Shown one piece after another: positions 17,087-25,688 of a DNA stretch of 64,000 nucleotides (positions are counted from its first letter, which is position 1; the number at the start of each line of letters is the position of its first letter). The stretch is taken from assembly GCF_013377015.1 (NCBI RefSeq), contig NZ_JACABA010000003.1:1-64000 (forward strand). Reading direction: 5' to 3'. The notes beneath the pieces are model-generated. The model saw only the letters and a program-made list of their open reading frames with translations. It searched no databases and was not told where the DNA came from. Source of the stretch: Rhodopseudomonas sp. (lineage in GTDB: Bacteria; Pseudomonadota; Alphaproteobacteria; Rhizobiales; Xanthobacteraceae). The position numbers and the translations under genes are program-made.

Positions 17087-17980
17087 CTACGACCACTTCC
17101 CCGCCTGTTCGCGCAGATAGTTGATGATCCCGGAGAAGTCCGCGCCGCCGTTGCCGGCCGCTTCGAACGCCGTATAGATGTCCGCGGCGTGGGCGCCGAG
17201 CGGGGTCGCGGCGCCGGCGGCTTTCGCTGCCTCCTGCGACAGCCGCAGATCCTTCAGCATCAGCGCCGCGGCGAAGCCGGGCTTGTAGCCGTTGTTGGCG
17301 GGCGAAGCGGGCACCGGGCCTGGCACCGGGCAGTAGCTGGTCAGCGACCAGCATTGTCCCGACGAGGTCGAGGCGACGTCGAACAGCGCCTGATGCGACA
17401 GGCCAAGCTTTTCCGCGAGGGTGAACGCTTCGCTGACCGCGATCATCGAGATGCCGAGGATCATGTTGTTGCAGATCTTGGCCGCCTGCCCCGCGCCGGC
17501 GCCGCCGCAATGCACGATCTTCTTGCCCATCAGTTCAAGCACCGGCTTCGCCGCCGCGAAGGCCGCCGCGGAGCCGCCGGCCATGAAGGTCAGCGTCGCG
17601 CCCTTGGCGCCGCCGGTGCCGCCGGACACCGGCGCGTCGATCGAGGCGATGCTGTGCCTGGCGGCCTGCGCATGAGCCTCCACCGCGCTTTCGACGTCGA
17701 TGGTCGAGCAGTCGATGATCAGTGATCCCTTGGCCAGATGCGGCAGGATTTCGCCCCAGACCGCGCGCACATGCTTGCCGGCCGGCAGCATGGTGACGAT
17801 CACGCTGGCACCCTTCACCGCGTCGATCGCCGAGGCCGCGATCGCCACGCCGTCGGCCTTCGCGGCGTCGCAGGAGGCCGCGGCCAGATCGAAGCCCGTG
17901 ACCTTGCGGCCGGCCTTGACCAGATTGGCGGCCATCGGGCCGCCCATGTTGCCGAGACCGATGAATGCAATACTCGTCAT
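17087..17980 (-). CDS. mmsB: 3-hydroxyisobutyrate dehydrogenase
   Basis: 297 residues from MTSIAFIGLG. NAD-binding GLGNMG is at 9-14, followed by DCSTIDVESA, the substrate-binding DAPVSGGTGGAKG and the catalytic Lys in GAGQAAKICNNM, all diagnostic of this enzyme. It oxidises 3-hydroxyisobutyrate to methylmalonate semialdehyde in valine degradation. It is the last gene of the run mmsA-vapBC-acyl-CoA dehydrogenase-hydrolase-mmsB, 32 bases after the preceding gene. The longer frame to 18106 overlaps the hydrolase gene and is rejected. Confidence 0.94.
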   Translation of the reverse strand: MTSIAFIGLGNMGGPMAANLVKAGRKVTGFDLAAASCDAAKADGVAIAASAIDAVKGASVIVTMLPAGKHVRAVWGEILPHLAKGSLIIDCSTIDVESAVEAHAQAARHSIASIDAPVSGGTGGAKGATLTFMAGGSAAAFAAAKPVLELMGKKIVHCGGAGAGQAAKICNNMILGISMIAVSEAFTLAEKLGLSHQALFDVASTSSGQCWSLTSYCPVPGPVPASPANNGYKPGFAAALMLKDLRLSQEAAKAAGAATPLGAHAADIYTAFEAAGNGGADFSGIINYLREQAGKWS

Positions 17981-18012
17981 ATCCTGCCCCCTCGCCCTGA
18001 TGTCCCGGAATT

Positions 18013-19086
18013 CTAATCCGGGAATTTCAACTCGTCGCCGCCCCGATGGATGAAGTATCGCGCCACGATCTCCGGAGTCACGTTCTCGATCCGCGCCGGC
18101 TGCCATTGCGGATTGCGGTCCTTGTCAATCACCGCGGCGCGGATGCCCTCGACGAAATCAGCACTAACGAACACCTGCAGCGCCGCGCGATATTCGTTGA
18201 TCAGGCATGCCTCGAGCGACGCGGCTTCGCGCGCCATCCGCAGCAGCTTCAACGCCACCTTGAGGCTGGTCGGGGATTTGCCGAGCAGCGTCTGCAACGT
18301 GGCCTGCGCAAATTCCGACGTTTGATGCGCCAGCGCGATCACGATCTCCTCGATGCTGTCGGGGCCGAACAGCGCGTCGATCTCCGCGCTGTGGCGCTGC
18401 GCCGGGCCGAATTCGAGCGTTGCGGCGAAGCGTGCGATGATGCTGCTCACCTGCTCGGCGCTGGCACCGACCGGCGCCGCGGTCAGCGCCGTGCGTAGCG
18501 CCGGCCACGCCTGCGACGGCACATAGGCGTCGGCGAATTTCGCGTGGATGGCGTCGGCGCCATTCATGGTCTCGCCGGTGAGACCGAAGTAAGTGCCTAT
18601 CTCGCCGGGGGAGCGCGACAGCAACCAGGTGCCGCCGACATCGGGGAAGAAGCCGATGCCGACTTCCGGCATGCCGATCTTGGTTCGATCGGTGACGATG
18701 CGGTGGCTGCCATGCGCGGCGATTCCGACGCCGCCGCCCATCACCAGACCATCCATGAACGCCACATAGGGCTTCGGATATTTCGCGATCCGCGCATTCA
18801 TGATGTATTCTTCGCGCCAAAACACCTTACCTAGATCGCCGCCGGCGCGCGCGCTGTCATAGAGCCCGCGAATATCGCCGCCGGCGCACAGCCCGCGCTC
18901 GCCGGCGCCTTCGATCAGGATCAGCGCCACCGCCGGATCGGCCTCGAACGCATCAAGCGCGGCGTCGATGCCACGCGCCATCTCCAGCGTCATCGCATTC
19001 AGCGTCTTCGGCCGGTTCAGGCGAATGACTCCGGCGGCGCCTTCGCGCCGCGCGATCAGGTCGGGCTCGGTCACCGGCGCATTCAT
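18013..19086 (-). CDS. 3-hydroxyisobutyryl-CoA hydrolase
   Basis: 357 residues from MNAPVTEPDL. It is a crotonase-fold protein with the longer C-terminal part typical of HIBYL-CoA hydrolases (standard hydratases are near 260). Motifs include GAGERGLCAGGDIRGLYD, DGLVMGGGVGIAAHGSHRI and MPEVGIGFFPDVGGTWLLSR. It releases 3-hydroxyisobutyrate from its CoA ester in valine degradation, the substrate for the next gene mmsB. Its ATG overlaps the stop of the acyl-CoA dehydrogenase gene in an ATGA, so translation is coupled. The same frame upstream runs antiparallel to no real gene and is ignored. Confidence 0.92.
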   Translation of the reverse strand: MNAPVTEPDLIARREGAAGVIRLNRPKTLNAMTLEMARGIDAALDAFEADPAVALILIEGAGERGLCAGGDIRGLYDSARAGGDLGKVFWREEYIMNARIAKYPKPYVAFMDGLVMGGGVGIAAHGSHRIVTDRTKIGMPEVGIGFFPDVGGTWLLSRSPGEIGTYFGLTGETMNGADAIHAKFADAYVPSQAWPALRTALTAAPVGASAEQVSSIIARFAATLEFGPAQRHSAEIDALFGPDSIEEIVIALAHQTSEFAQATLQTLLGKSPTSLKVALKLLRMAREAASLEACLINEYRAALQVFVSADFVEGIRAAVIDKDRNPQWQPARIENVTPEIVARYFIHRGGDELKFPD

Positions 19087-20231
19087 CGCGCGCCCTCGAT
19101 CAGCTTGCGCGCCACGATCAGCCGCATGATTTCGTTGGTCCCTTCCAGAATTTGATGCACGCGCAGATCGCGGACGATCTTCTCGATGCCGTATTCGGCA
19201 AGATAACCATAGCCGCCGTGCAGCTGCAGCGCCTGGTTGGCGACCTCGAAGCCGACATCGGTGCCGAACCGCTTCGCCATCGCGCACAGCATGGTGGCGT
19301 CGTGATCCTTGCGATCGAGCGCCGCCGCCGCGCGCCAGACAAAGGTCCGCGCCGCTTCCAGCTCGGTCGCCATGTCGGCAAGGCGAAATTGCAGCGCCTG
19401 GAATTCGTCGAGCCGTTTGCCGAACGCCTTGCGCTCTTTCATGTAACTCAGCGACTTGTCGAGCGCCGATTGCGCGCCTCCGAGCGAACAGGCCGCGATG
19501 TTGATGCGGCCGCCGTCGAGCCCGGCCATCGCGATCTTGAAGCCGATGCCCTCGTCGCCGAGCCGATTGGCAACCGGCACTCGCGCATTTTCGAAAATCA
19601 CCGCGCAGGTCGGCTGCGCGTTCCACCCCATCTTGCGCTCGTTGGCGCCGAACGCCAGGCCGGGCGTGTCGCCCTCCACCACCAGCGTGGAAACGCCGCC
19701 CGGGCCGTCCTGGCCGGTGCGCACCATCACCACATAGAGGCCAGCCTGGCCGGCGCCGGAGATGAACTGTTTCTGGCCATTGAGGACGTAATGATCGCCG
19801 TCCCGCACCGCGCGGGTGCGTAGCGCCGCGGCGTCGGAGCCGGAGCCCGGCTCGGTCAGGCAATAGCTCGCCAGCAGCTCCATGCTGCACAGCCGCGGCA
19901 GCCATTTGCGGCGCTGCGTATCGTTGCCATAGGCGTCGATCATCCAGCTCGCCATGTTGTGGATCGAGATGAAGGCCGACGAGGTCGGGCAGCCCTGCGC
20001 CAGCGCCTCGAAGATCAATGCGGCATCGAACCGGGTCATCGCCGACCCGCCGACGTCGTCGCGGATGTAGATGCCGCCGATCCCGAGCGCGGCGGCCTGC
20101 CGCATCACCTCGACCGGGAAGAATTTCTCCTCGTCCCATTGCAGCGCGTGCGGCGCGATGTTGTCGGCGGCGAAATCGCGCGCCATGTCGCGGATCGCGA
20201 TCTGGTCTTCGGTGAGGGTGAAGTGGGTCAT
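19083..20231 (-). CDS. Isobutyryl-CoA dehydrogenase (acyl-CoA dehydrogenase, ACAD8-like)
   Basis: 382 residues from MTHFTLTEDQ. Features are the substrate/FAD signature SYCLTEPGSGSDAAAL, LNGQKQFISGAGQAGLYVVM, ACSLGGAQSAL and the C-terminal HQILEGTNEIMR carrying the glutamate base. This arrangement and the surrounding mms genes point to isobutyryl-CoA oxidation to methacrylyl-CoA in valine breakdown. The ATG at 20231 is preferred over an in-frame TTG 12 bases upstream, and it overlaps the toxin gene's stop codon by four bases (ATGA). Specificity for isobutyryl over 2-methylbutyryl is inferred from context. Confidence 0.9.
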   Translation of the reverse strand: MTHFTLTEDQIAIRDMARDFAADNIAPHALQWDEEKFFPVEVMRQAAALGIGGIYIRDDVGGSAMTRFDAALIFEALAQGCPTSSAFISIHNMASWMIDAYGNDTQRRKWLPRLCSMELLASYCLTEPGSGSDAAALRTRAVRDGDHYVLNGQKQFISGAGQAGLYVVMVRTGQDGPGGVSTLVVEGDTPGLAFGANERKMGWNAQPTCAVIFENARVPVANRLGDEGIGFKIAMAGLDGGRINIAACSLGGAQSALDKSLSYMKERKAFGKRLDEFQALQFRLADMATELEAARTFVWRAAAALDRKDHDATMLCAMAKRFGTDVGFEVANQALQLHGGYGYLAEYGIEKIVRDLRVHQILEGTNEIMRLIVARKLIEGAR

Positions 20232-20656
20232 GAGGGATGCCAATCGGACAGAAACAACACGTGGCGCGCGAGATCGGTACCCACGAGTTTGGCGGTGAAT
20301 CGGCGGTCCGCGGTCACCAATTGTGCGTCAAGACGTCGCGCGGTCTCGAGATAGATGAGATCATAGATCGGATGCCGCAGCTTGCAGGCATTTTCGAGCG
20401 CCGGCGCAATCAACTCATCAACGTCGATCAGTTCCGGCAATAGCGCCGGCAGCGTACTGAAGTGATACGTAGCCTCCCGGCTGCTCAGCAACCCTTGGAT
20501 CGTCTTGCGGGCAAGCGCGTTGGCAATCTCGGTAATGATGAGTCGTGGCGCAACCAGGCGATCCGGCACACCGGACAGATCTCTCGCCACGTCGGACATT
20601 TCTTCGGGCACGAGCCATTTGAGCGCTACGCTGGCATCGATTACCAACGTCCTCAC
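20228..20656 (-). CDS. VapC-like PIN-domain toxin ribonuclease
   Basis: 142 residues with the PIN acidic site intact: Asp7 (VIDASVALKW), Glu43 (ITEIANALAR), Asp99 (YDLIYLE) and Asp117 (VTADRRF). VapC toxins cut specific RNAs, often tRNAs or rRNA, and are held by a cognate antitoxin. The antitoxin gene lies immediately upstream with a four-base overlap, and the gene's own stop overlaps the start of isobutyryl-CoA dehydrogenase. The pair therefore sits inside the valine operon. All four acidic residues remain, so the toxin is probably functional. Confidence 0.9.
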   Translation of the reverse strand: MRTLVIDASVALKWLVPEEMSDVARDLSGVPDRLVAPRLIITEIANALARKTIQGLLSSREATYHFSTLPALLPELIDVDELIAPALENACKLRHPIYDLIYLETARRLDAQLVTADRRFTAKLVGTDLARHVLFLSDWHPS

Positions 20657-20880
20657 ATCAGACCTTCTCTGATTTCATCGAGTGTCAGGGATGGCTGAAT
20701 GCCATTGCAGCGGGAGTGCAAATATCGAATGGTGGCTACACGCTCTTCGGGCGTGAGAGGTTGCTTTCGTTCAAGCAGGAACTCGACCTCCTGCTCGAAC
20801 GTCCGGCCGTTCGCGCGCGCGCGGCGCTCGAACGACGCATCCATTTCCTCGACGCGGCTCAGATTTTTCGTCTCTGCCAT
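20653..20880 (-). CDS. VapB-type antitoxin
   Basis: 75 residues. The stretch RARANGRTFEQEVEFLLER resembles the ribbon-helix-helix region of FitA/Arc-like antitoxins, and the C-terminal half (LTPEERVATIRYLH onward) would be the toxin-wrapping tail. It overlaps the PIN toxin gene by four bases in the usual antitoxin-first order. It begins 33 bases after the mmsA stop, leaving little room for a private promoter. Antitoxins of this type usually repress their own operon, but no operator was identified. Confidence 0.82.
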   Translation of the reverse strand: MAETKNLSRVEEMDASFERRARANGRTFEQEVEFLLERKQPLTPEERVATIRYLHSRCNGIQPSLTLDEIREGLM

Positions 20881-20913
20881 GGCGCTCTCCAGGATACACT
20901 TTTAGAATCTACC

Positions 20914-22410
20914 TCACTTCATCGTCGGAATCGAGAATTCCGCGCCCTCCTTGACGCCCGACGGCCAGCGCGCGGTGACGGTCTTGGTCTTGGTGTAGAA
21001 GCGGATCGAATCCGGGCCGTGCTGGTTGAGGTCGCCGAAGCCGGATTTCTTCCAGCCGCCGAAGGTGTAGTAGGCGATCGGCACCGGGATCGGGACGTTG
21101 ATGCCGACCATGCCGACGTTTACTTTCGCCGCGAAGTCGCGGGCGGCGTCGCCGTCGCGGGTGAAGATTGCGACGCCGTTGCCATAGTCGTGGTCGGACG
21201 GCAGCGCCAGCGCCTCGGCGTAGTCGTGGGCGCGGACCACGCTCAGCACCGGGCCGAAGATCTCTTCTTTGTAGATCCGCATGTCCTTGGTGACGTTGTC
21301 GAACAGGCAGCCGCCCATGTAGAAGCCGTTCTCGTAGCCCTGCATCTTGAAGCCGCGGCCGTCGACCGCCAGCGTGGCGCCTTCCTTGACGCCGATCTCG
21401 ACGTAATCCTTGACCCGCTCCAGCGCCGCCTTGGTCACCAGCGGGCCGAAATCGGCGGACGGGTCGGTCGACGGGCCGATCTTCAGCGCCTCGACGCGCG
21501 GGATCAGCTTTGCCATCAACTTGTCGGCGGTGGCCTTGCCGACCGGCACCGCGACCGAGATCGCCATGCAGCGCTCGCCGGCCGAGCCGTAGCCGGCGCC
21601 GATCAGCGCGTCGACGGTCTGGTCGATGTCGGCGTCGGGCATGATGATGGCGTGGTTCTTGGCGCCGCCGAAGCACTGTGCCCGCTTGCCGGTCGCGGCC
21701 GCGCGCTCATAGATGTATTGCGCGATCGGCGAGGAGCCGACGAAGCCGACGGCCTTGATGTCGGGATCGTCGAGGATGGCGTCGACCGCTTCCTTGTCTC
21801 CGTTGACGACGTTGAGAATGCCCGGCGGCAGCCCGGCCTCGATCATCAGCGCGGCCAGCGCCATCGGCACGCCGGGATCGCGCTCCGACGGCTTCAGGAT
21901 GAAGGCGTTGCCGCAGGCGATCGCGGGGGCGAATTTCCACATCGGGATCATCGCGGGAAAATTGAACGGGGTGATGCCGGCGACGACGCCGAGCGGTTGC
22001 CGCATCGAATAGATGTCGATGCCGGGGCCGGCGCCTTCCGTATATTCGCCCTTCATCAGATGCGGGATGCCGCAGGCGAACTCGACAACTTCGAGGCCGC
22101 GCTGAATGTCGCCCTTGGCGTCAGGGACGGTCTTGCCGTGTTCGCGCGCCAGCAGATCGGCGAGCTTGTCGTAGTCGCGCTGCGCCAGTTCGAGGAATTT
22201 CATCATGATGCGGGCGCGGCGCTGCGGATTGGTGGCGCCCCATTCGACCTGGGCGGCCTTGGCGTTCTCGACCGCGGCGCGGAGCTCGGCCTTGCTCGCC
22301 AGGTCCACCTTGGCCTGGACCTCGCCGGTCATCGGCTCGAATACGTCCGCCGTGCGCCCGGATGCTCCCTTGACCTCACGGCCGCCGATAAAGTGCCCGA
22401 TTGAACGCAT
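20914..22410 (-). CDS. mmsA: Methylmalonate-semialdehyde dehydrogenase (CoA-acylating)
   Basis: 498 residues from MRSIGHFIGG with a GGAGG ribosome site. Aldehyde dehydrogenase motifs are TPFNFPAMIPMW, FVGSSPIAQYIYE and the catalytic Cys281 in GSAGERCMAIS. The CFGGAKNHAIIMPDAD segment is characteristic of MmsA, and FGPVLSVVRA lies nearer the C-terminus. It converts methylmalonate semialdehyde to propionyl-CoA, the last step of valine and inositol breakdown in this branch. It is first in the minus-strand valine operon. The TetR gene lies 153 bases upstream in the same direction and may regulate it. Confidence 0.95.
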   Translation of the reverse strand: MRSIGHFIGGREVKGASGRTADVFEPMTGEVQAKVDLASKAELRAAVENAKAAQVEWGATNPQRRARIMMKFLELAQRDYDKLADLLAREHGKTVPDAKGDIQRGLEVVEFACGIPHLMKGEYTEGAGPGIDIYSMRQPLGVVAGITPFNFPAMIPMWKFAPAIACGNAFILKPSERDPGVPMALAALMIEAGLPPGILNVVNGDKEAVDAILDDPDIKAVGFVGSSPIAQYIYERAAATGKRAQCFGGAKNHAIIMPDADIDQTVDALIGAGYGSAGERCMAISVAVPVGKATADKLMAKLIPRVEALKIGPSTDPSADFGPLVTKAALERVKDYVEIGVKEGATLAVDGRGFKMQGYENGFYMGGCLFDNVTKDMRIYKEEIFGPVLSVVRAHDYAEALALPSDHDYGNGVAIFTRDGDAARDFAAKVNVGMVGINVPIPVPIAYYTFGGWKKSGFGDLNQHGPDSIRFYTKTKTVTARWPSGVKEGAEFSIPTMK

Positions 22411-22563
22411 GCGATCCTCCTGAAGGCTGTTTTCAGGACATCTTGAACAGACTTTTTGCGAGTTTGGGAAGGGCCTCGGCGAGCAACGCCGTGGCGAAAA
22501 TGCCGGGGCACGCATGCGACCATGGTCGCAGCCGCCGTCCCGCGATCCAATCGCAGCTGCGGC

Positions 22564-23211
22564 TCAAGCTTGCGGCTTGGTCGCCGGCCTGACGGCAGCC
22601 TTGCGGGCGCGCGGTTTTGCCGACGAGTTGACCGCCGCGGCGCGGCTCAGCACGGCTTCGCGGCCGGCTTCGAGAATATCGTCGGACAGTTCGCCGCTGC
22701 CGGCGATGCGTGCCAGCACCAGCGTCCCCATCATGGTGGCCAGCGTCGCCACCGCCTGTTTGCGCGCCGCCTTGGGCGGCGCATCGATGATCTGCGAGGC
22801 CATCATCTCGAGCATCTGCTCAAGCTTGGCCGCAAACGCCCGGCGGGTTTTCGGGCTCTCGCGGGCGATTTCCGCGCCCAGCGCCGGGACCGCGCAGCCG
22901 CGGCCGGGGTCGTCGCGATGGGTCGGCGTCAGGTAGGAATTGACGATCGCGGCGAGCCGCTGCTGGGGCGGCAACTCGCTGACGAGCTTGCGCCAGCGCT
23001 CGGTGGAACGGTCCATCGCAAAGGCAAACGCCTCGATCACCAGCGCCTCGCGGGAATCGAAATGGGCGTAGAACCCGCCATGGGTCAGGCCGGCGTCCTT
23101 CATCAGGTCAGCGACGCCGATGCCATGGGCACCCTTTTCGCGCAGCCGCACCGAGGCCTTCTTCACAATCCGGGCGTGGGTTTCGAGCTTGTGTTCCTTG
23201 GAGTATCGCAT
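22564..23211 (-). CDS. TetR/AcrR-family transcriptional regulator
   Basis: 215 residues. An N-terminal TetR helix-turn-helix (about residues 10-58; GVADLMKDAGLTHGGFYAHFDSR) is followed by a C-terminal ligand domain resembling the subgroup with GCAVPALGAEIARES. The last about 25 residues are Ala/Lys/Arg-rich. It lies between mmsA and a divergent enoyl-CoA hydratase, and a perfect inverted repeat sits 60 bases upstream of its start. It is a good candidate for regulating both neighbours and itself in response to an acyl-CoA or fatty acid; the ligand is unknown. Confidence 0.9.
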   Translation of the reverse strand: MRYSKEHKLETHARIVKKASVRLREKGAHGIGVADLMKDAGLTHGGFYAHFDSREALVIEAFAFAMDRSTERWRKLVSELPPQQRLAAIVNSYLTPTHRDDPGRGCAVPALGAEIARESPKTRRAFAAKLEQMLEMMASQIIDAPPKAARKQAVATLATMMGTLVLARIAGSGELSDDILEAGREAVLSRAAAVNSSAKPRARKAAVRPATKPQA

Positions 23212-23270
23212 CCGCTGTCCATAAAATGTTCGTAGTCATATAATATCTAACTCTATAGCCCAATTTGGCG

Positions 23271-23288
23271 GAAATAGCGCACTATTTC
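23271..23288. promoter_or_regulatory. Predicted TetR-family operator
   Basis: A perfect inverted repeat GAAATAG-CGCA-CTATTTC lies in the 212-base gap between the divergent tetR-like gene and the enoyl-CoA hydratase gene. Size and symmetry fit a TetR dimer site. Role inferred from position. Confidence 0.6.
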
Positions 23289-23423
23289 GCACCTTATTGA
23301 GACGCGGCGCCAACATAGTGCGGGCGCCGCGTCCCCGCTCTTGACAAGACCGGGCTGGAACCGGAACTGGAGCATCAAGGGCGCAACCGTGCCCCGCGTC
23401 GACAAGAACATGGGAGGCAATCC

Positions 23424-24194
23424 ATGCAGATGCTCAACACCTATTGCGGTGTCGACCGCGACCTGCGCGGCGTGGTCCGGATGACGATCTGCAACGCCGG
23501 CTCGCTCAATATCCTGAGTTCCGCGGTAATCAACGGCGTCCGCGAGGGTCTCGGGCAGCTGGTGACGGAACCCGAAATCCGCGTGCTGGTGATCGCCGGA
23601 GCCGGCAACAAGAGCATGATCGGCGGCGCCGACATCAAGGAAATGGCGACGCTGGACCAAGCTTCGGCGGAGACCTTCATCACCGGGCTGCGCGATTTGT
23701 GCGAGGCGGTGCGGGCGTTTCCGGCGCCCGTGATCGCGCGGATGCCCGGCTGGTGCCTCGGCGGCGGTCTGGAATTCGCCGCCGCCTGCGATTTCCGGGT
23801 CGCGGCACACGACGCCACATTCGGCATGCCCGAGGTGCGGGTCGGCATTCCCTCGGTGATCCACGCCGCCCTGCTGCCGCGGCTGATCGGCTGGGGCCGC
23901 GCCCGCTGGCTGCTGATGACCGCGGCCAATATCGACGCGCCGACCGCGCTCTCCTGGGGCCTGATCGACGTGGTGGCGCCGCCGGGCGGCCTCGACGCGG
24001 CGGTGGAAAGCCAGGTCGCGGCGCTACTGGAATGCGCGCCGCAGGCGCTGCGGGCGCAGAAGGAGCTGCTGAAGGCCTGGGAGGAACTACCGCTGAAGGA
24101 ATCAGTCGATCTCAGCATCAAGGTGTTCGGCCAATCCTACCTCACCGGTGAGCCGCAGCGACTGATGGGCGAATTCGTCAACCGCAAACGGTGA
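23424..24194 (+). CDS. Enoyl-CoA hydratase/isomerase family protein
   Basis: 256 residues with a GGGAGG ribosome site upstream. Crotonase-type loops are seen: GAGNKSMIGGADIKEM (first oxyanion loop), RMPGWCLGGGLEFAAACDFRVA (second loop) and FGMPEVRVGIPSVIHAALLPRLIGWGRA. It probably hydrates or isomerises a short acyl-CoA. It is divergent from the TetR gene and followed by an MFS transporter 137 bases downstream on the same strand. Exact substrate cannot be assigned. Confidence 0.85.
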   Translation: MQMLNTYCGVDRDLRGVVRMTICNAGSLNILSSAVINGVREGLGQLVTEPEIRVLVIAGAGNKSMIGGADIKEMATLDQASAETFITGLRDLCEAVRAFPAPVIARMPGWCLGGGLEFAAACDFRVAAHDATFGMPEVRVGIPSVIHAALLPRLIGWGRARWLLMTAANIDAPTALSWGLIDVVAPPGGLDAAVESQVAALLECAPQALRAQKELLKAWEELPLKESVDLSIKVFGQSYLTGEPQRLMGEFVNRKR

Positions 24195-24331
24195 GCGGCG
24201 TCCGCTGCAGCAGACCGCCACGGCCTTTTGTGCTGCGGCGCGATTGCAAATTCCACCCCACATCATATGATGATGATCATTCAAAACGACGTCGGCATGC
24301 ATGACGCCTGCCGAAACCCAGCAGGTCCCTC

Positions 24332-25615
24332 ATGATTTCAGACTGGCTGTCGGCCGCCCTCGCCCGCCGCAACATCCACTATGGCTGGGTGATGGTGGGG
24401 GTCACCTTCCTCACCGCGCTGGTCTCGGCCGGCGCGGTCGGCGCGCCGGGCGTCTTCATTGTGCCCCTGCAGAAGGAATTCGGCTGGAGCACCGCGGAGA
24501 TATCCTCGGCGCTGTCGGTTCGCTTCGTGCTGTTCGGGCTGATGGCGCCGTTCGCCGCGGCGCTGATGAACCGCTACGGGCTGCGCAATGTCGCATTGTC
24601 GGCGCTGCTAATCGTCACCACCAGCCTGCTGGCCTCGCTGGCGATGACCAAGGTCTGGCACCTGATGCTGCTGTGGGGCGTCGTGGTGGGGATCGGCACC
24701 GGCATGACCGCACTGGTGCTCGGCGCAACGATTGCGACGCGCTGGTTCGCGCAGCGGCGCGGCCTGGTGATCGGGATCATGACCGCCAGCGTCGCCACCG
24801 GGCAACTGGTCTTCCTGCCGCTGCTGGCCAGCCTGACCGAACGGATGGGCTGGCGGATGGCGCTCGCGTTCGTCTGCGTGATGCTGGCGGTGGCGGCATT
24901 CGGCGTGCTGCTGGTGATGCGCGACCGGCCCAGCGATCTCGGGCTGCGGCCGTTCGGCGACGCCGGGACGCAGCCGATCGCGCCGCCGCCGCCGAACACC
25001 GCGCCGATCATGGCCGCGGCGCTCGGCGCCCTGCGCGACGCCGCCAAGACCAGGGTGTTCTGGGTGCTGTTCTTCACCTTCTTCATCTGCGGCGCCTCGA
25101 CCAACGGGCTGATTCAGGTGCACCTGATTCCGTTGTGTGCCGACTTCAACATCCCGCAGGTCGAGGCCGCCGGGTTGCTCGCCGCGATGGGGATCTTCGA
25201 CTTCTTCGGCACCCTGCTGTCCGGCTGGCTGTCGGACCGCTACGATAACCGCTGGCTGCTGTTCTGGTATTACGGCCTGCGCGGGCTGTCGCTGCTGGCA
25301 CTGCCGTTCACCGACTTCTCGTTCTATGGGCTGTCGCTGTTCGCGTTGTTCTACGGCCTCGACTGGGTCGCGACAATCCCGCCGACGGTGCGGTTGACGG
25401 CGCAGAAATTCGGTCCCGAGCGCGCCAATCTGGTGTTCGGCTGGATCTTCGCCGGCCATCAGCTCGGCGCCGCCACCGCGGCGTTCGGCGCCGGGCTGTC
25501 GCGCACCATGCTGGCAAGCTACTTGCCGGCGTTCTTCATCGCCGGCGCGCTGTGCATCGTCGCGGCGCTGATCATCATGACCATCGCCCGCCATTCGAAG
25601 CCGGCGGTGGCGTAG
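24332..25615 (+). CDS. MFS transporter (oxalate/formate antiporter-like, monocarboxylate type)
   Basis: 427 residues with about 12 hydrophobic spans, starting MISDWLSAALARRNIHYGWVMVG. The opening NIHYGWVMVGVTF and GWSTAEISSALS resemble OxlT and monocarboxylate/MCT-type MFS members. DRYDNRWLLF lies in the loop preceding helix 8. Likely substrate is an organic acid, fitting the acyl-CoA metabolism genes on each side, but this is inference. It converges with the carboxyltransferase gene, with a palindromic repeat between them. Confidence 0.85.
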   Translation: MISDWLSAALARRNIHYGWVMVGVTFLTALVSAGAVGAPGVFIVPLQKEFGWSTAEISSALSVRFVLFGLMAPFAAALMNRYGLRNVALSALLIVTTSLLASLAMTKVWHLMLLWGVVVGIGTGMTALVLGATIATRWFAQRRGLVIGIMTASVATGQLVFLPLLASLTERMGWRMALAFVCVMLAVAAFGVLLVMRDRPSDLGLRPFGDAGTQPIAPPPPNTAPIMAAALGALRDAAKTRVFWVLFFTFFICGASTNGLIQVHLIPLCADFNIPQVEAAGLLAAMGIFDFFGTLLSGWLSDRYDNRWLLFWYYGLRGLSLLALPFTDFSFYGLSLFALFYGLDWVATIPPTVRLTAQKFGPERANLVFGWIFAGHQLGAATAAFGAGLSRTMLASYLPAFFIAGALCIVAALIIMTIARHSKPAVA

Positions 25616-25638
25616 CCGCCGCCGAGCCCTGCGTACTG

Positions 25639-25678
25639 ATCCTGAGGCGCGCACATCTCGGTGCGCGTCTCGAAGGAT
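25639..25678. repeat. Short REP-like palindrome, CTGAGG/CTCGAAGGAT class
   Basis: ATCCT...AGGAT outer arms and AGGCGCGCAC/GTGCGCGTCT inner arms form a 40-base hairpin between convergent genes. It belongs to the class with longer copies at 36460-36557 and 45279-45380. Confidence 0.75.
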
Positions 25679-25688
25679 GAAGCTGCGA

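Noticed and set aside
20716-22404. 562-codon open frame on the plus strand
   Set aside because: Antisense to mmsA and the antitoxin gene; Arg/Ala/Asp-rich without motifs.
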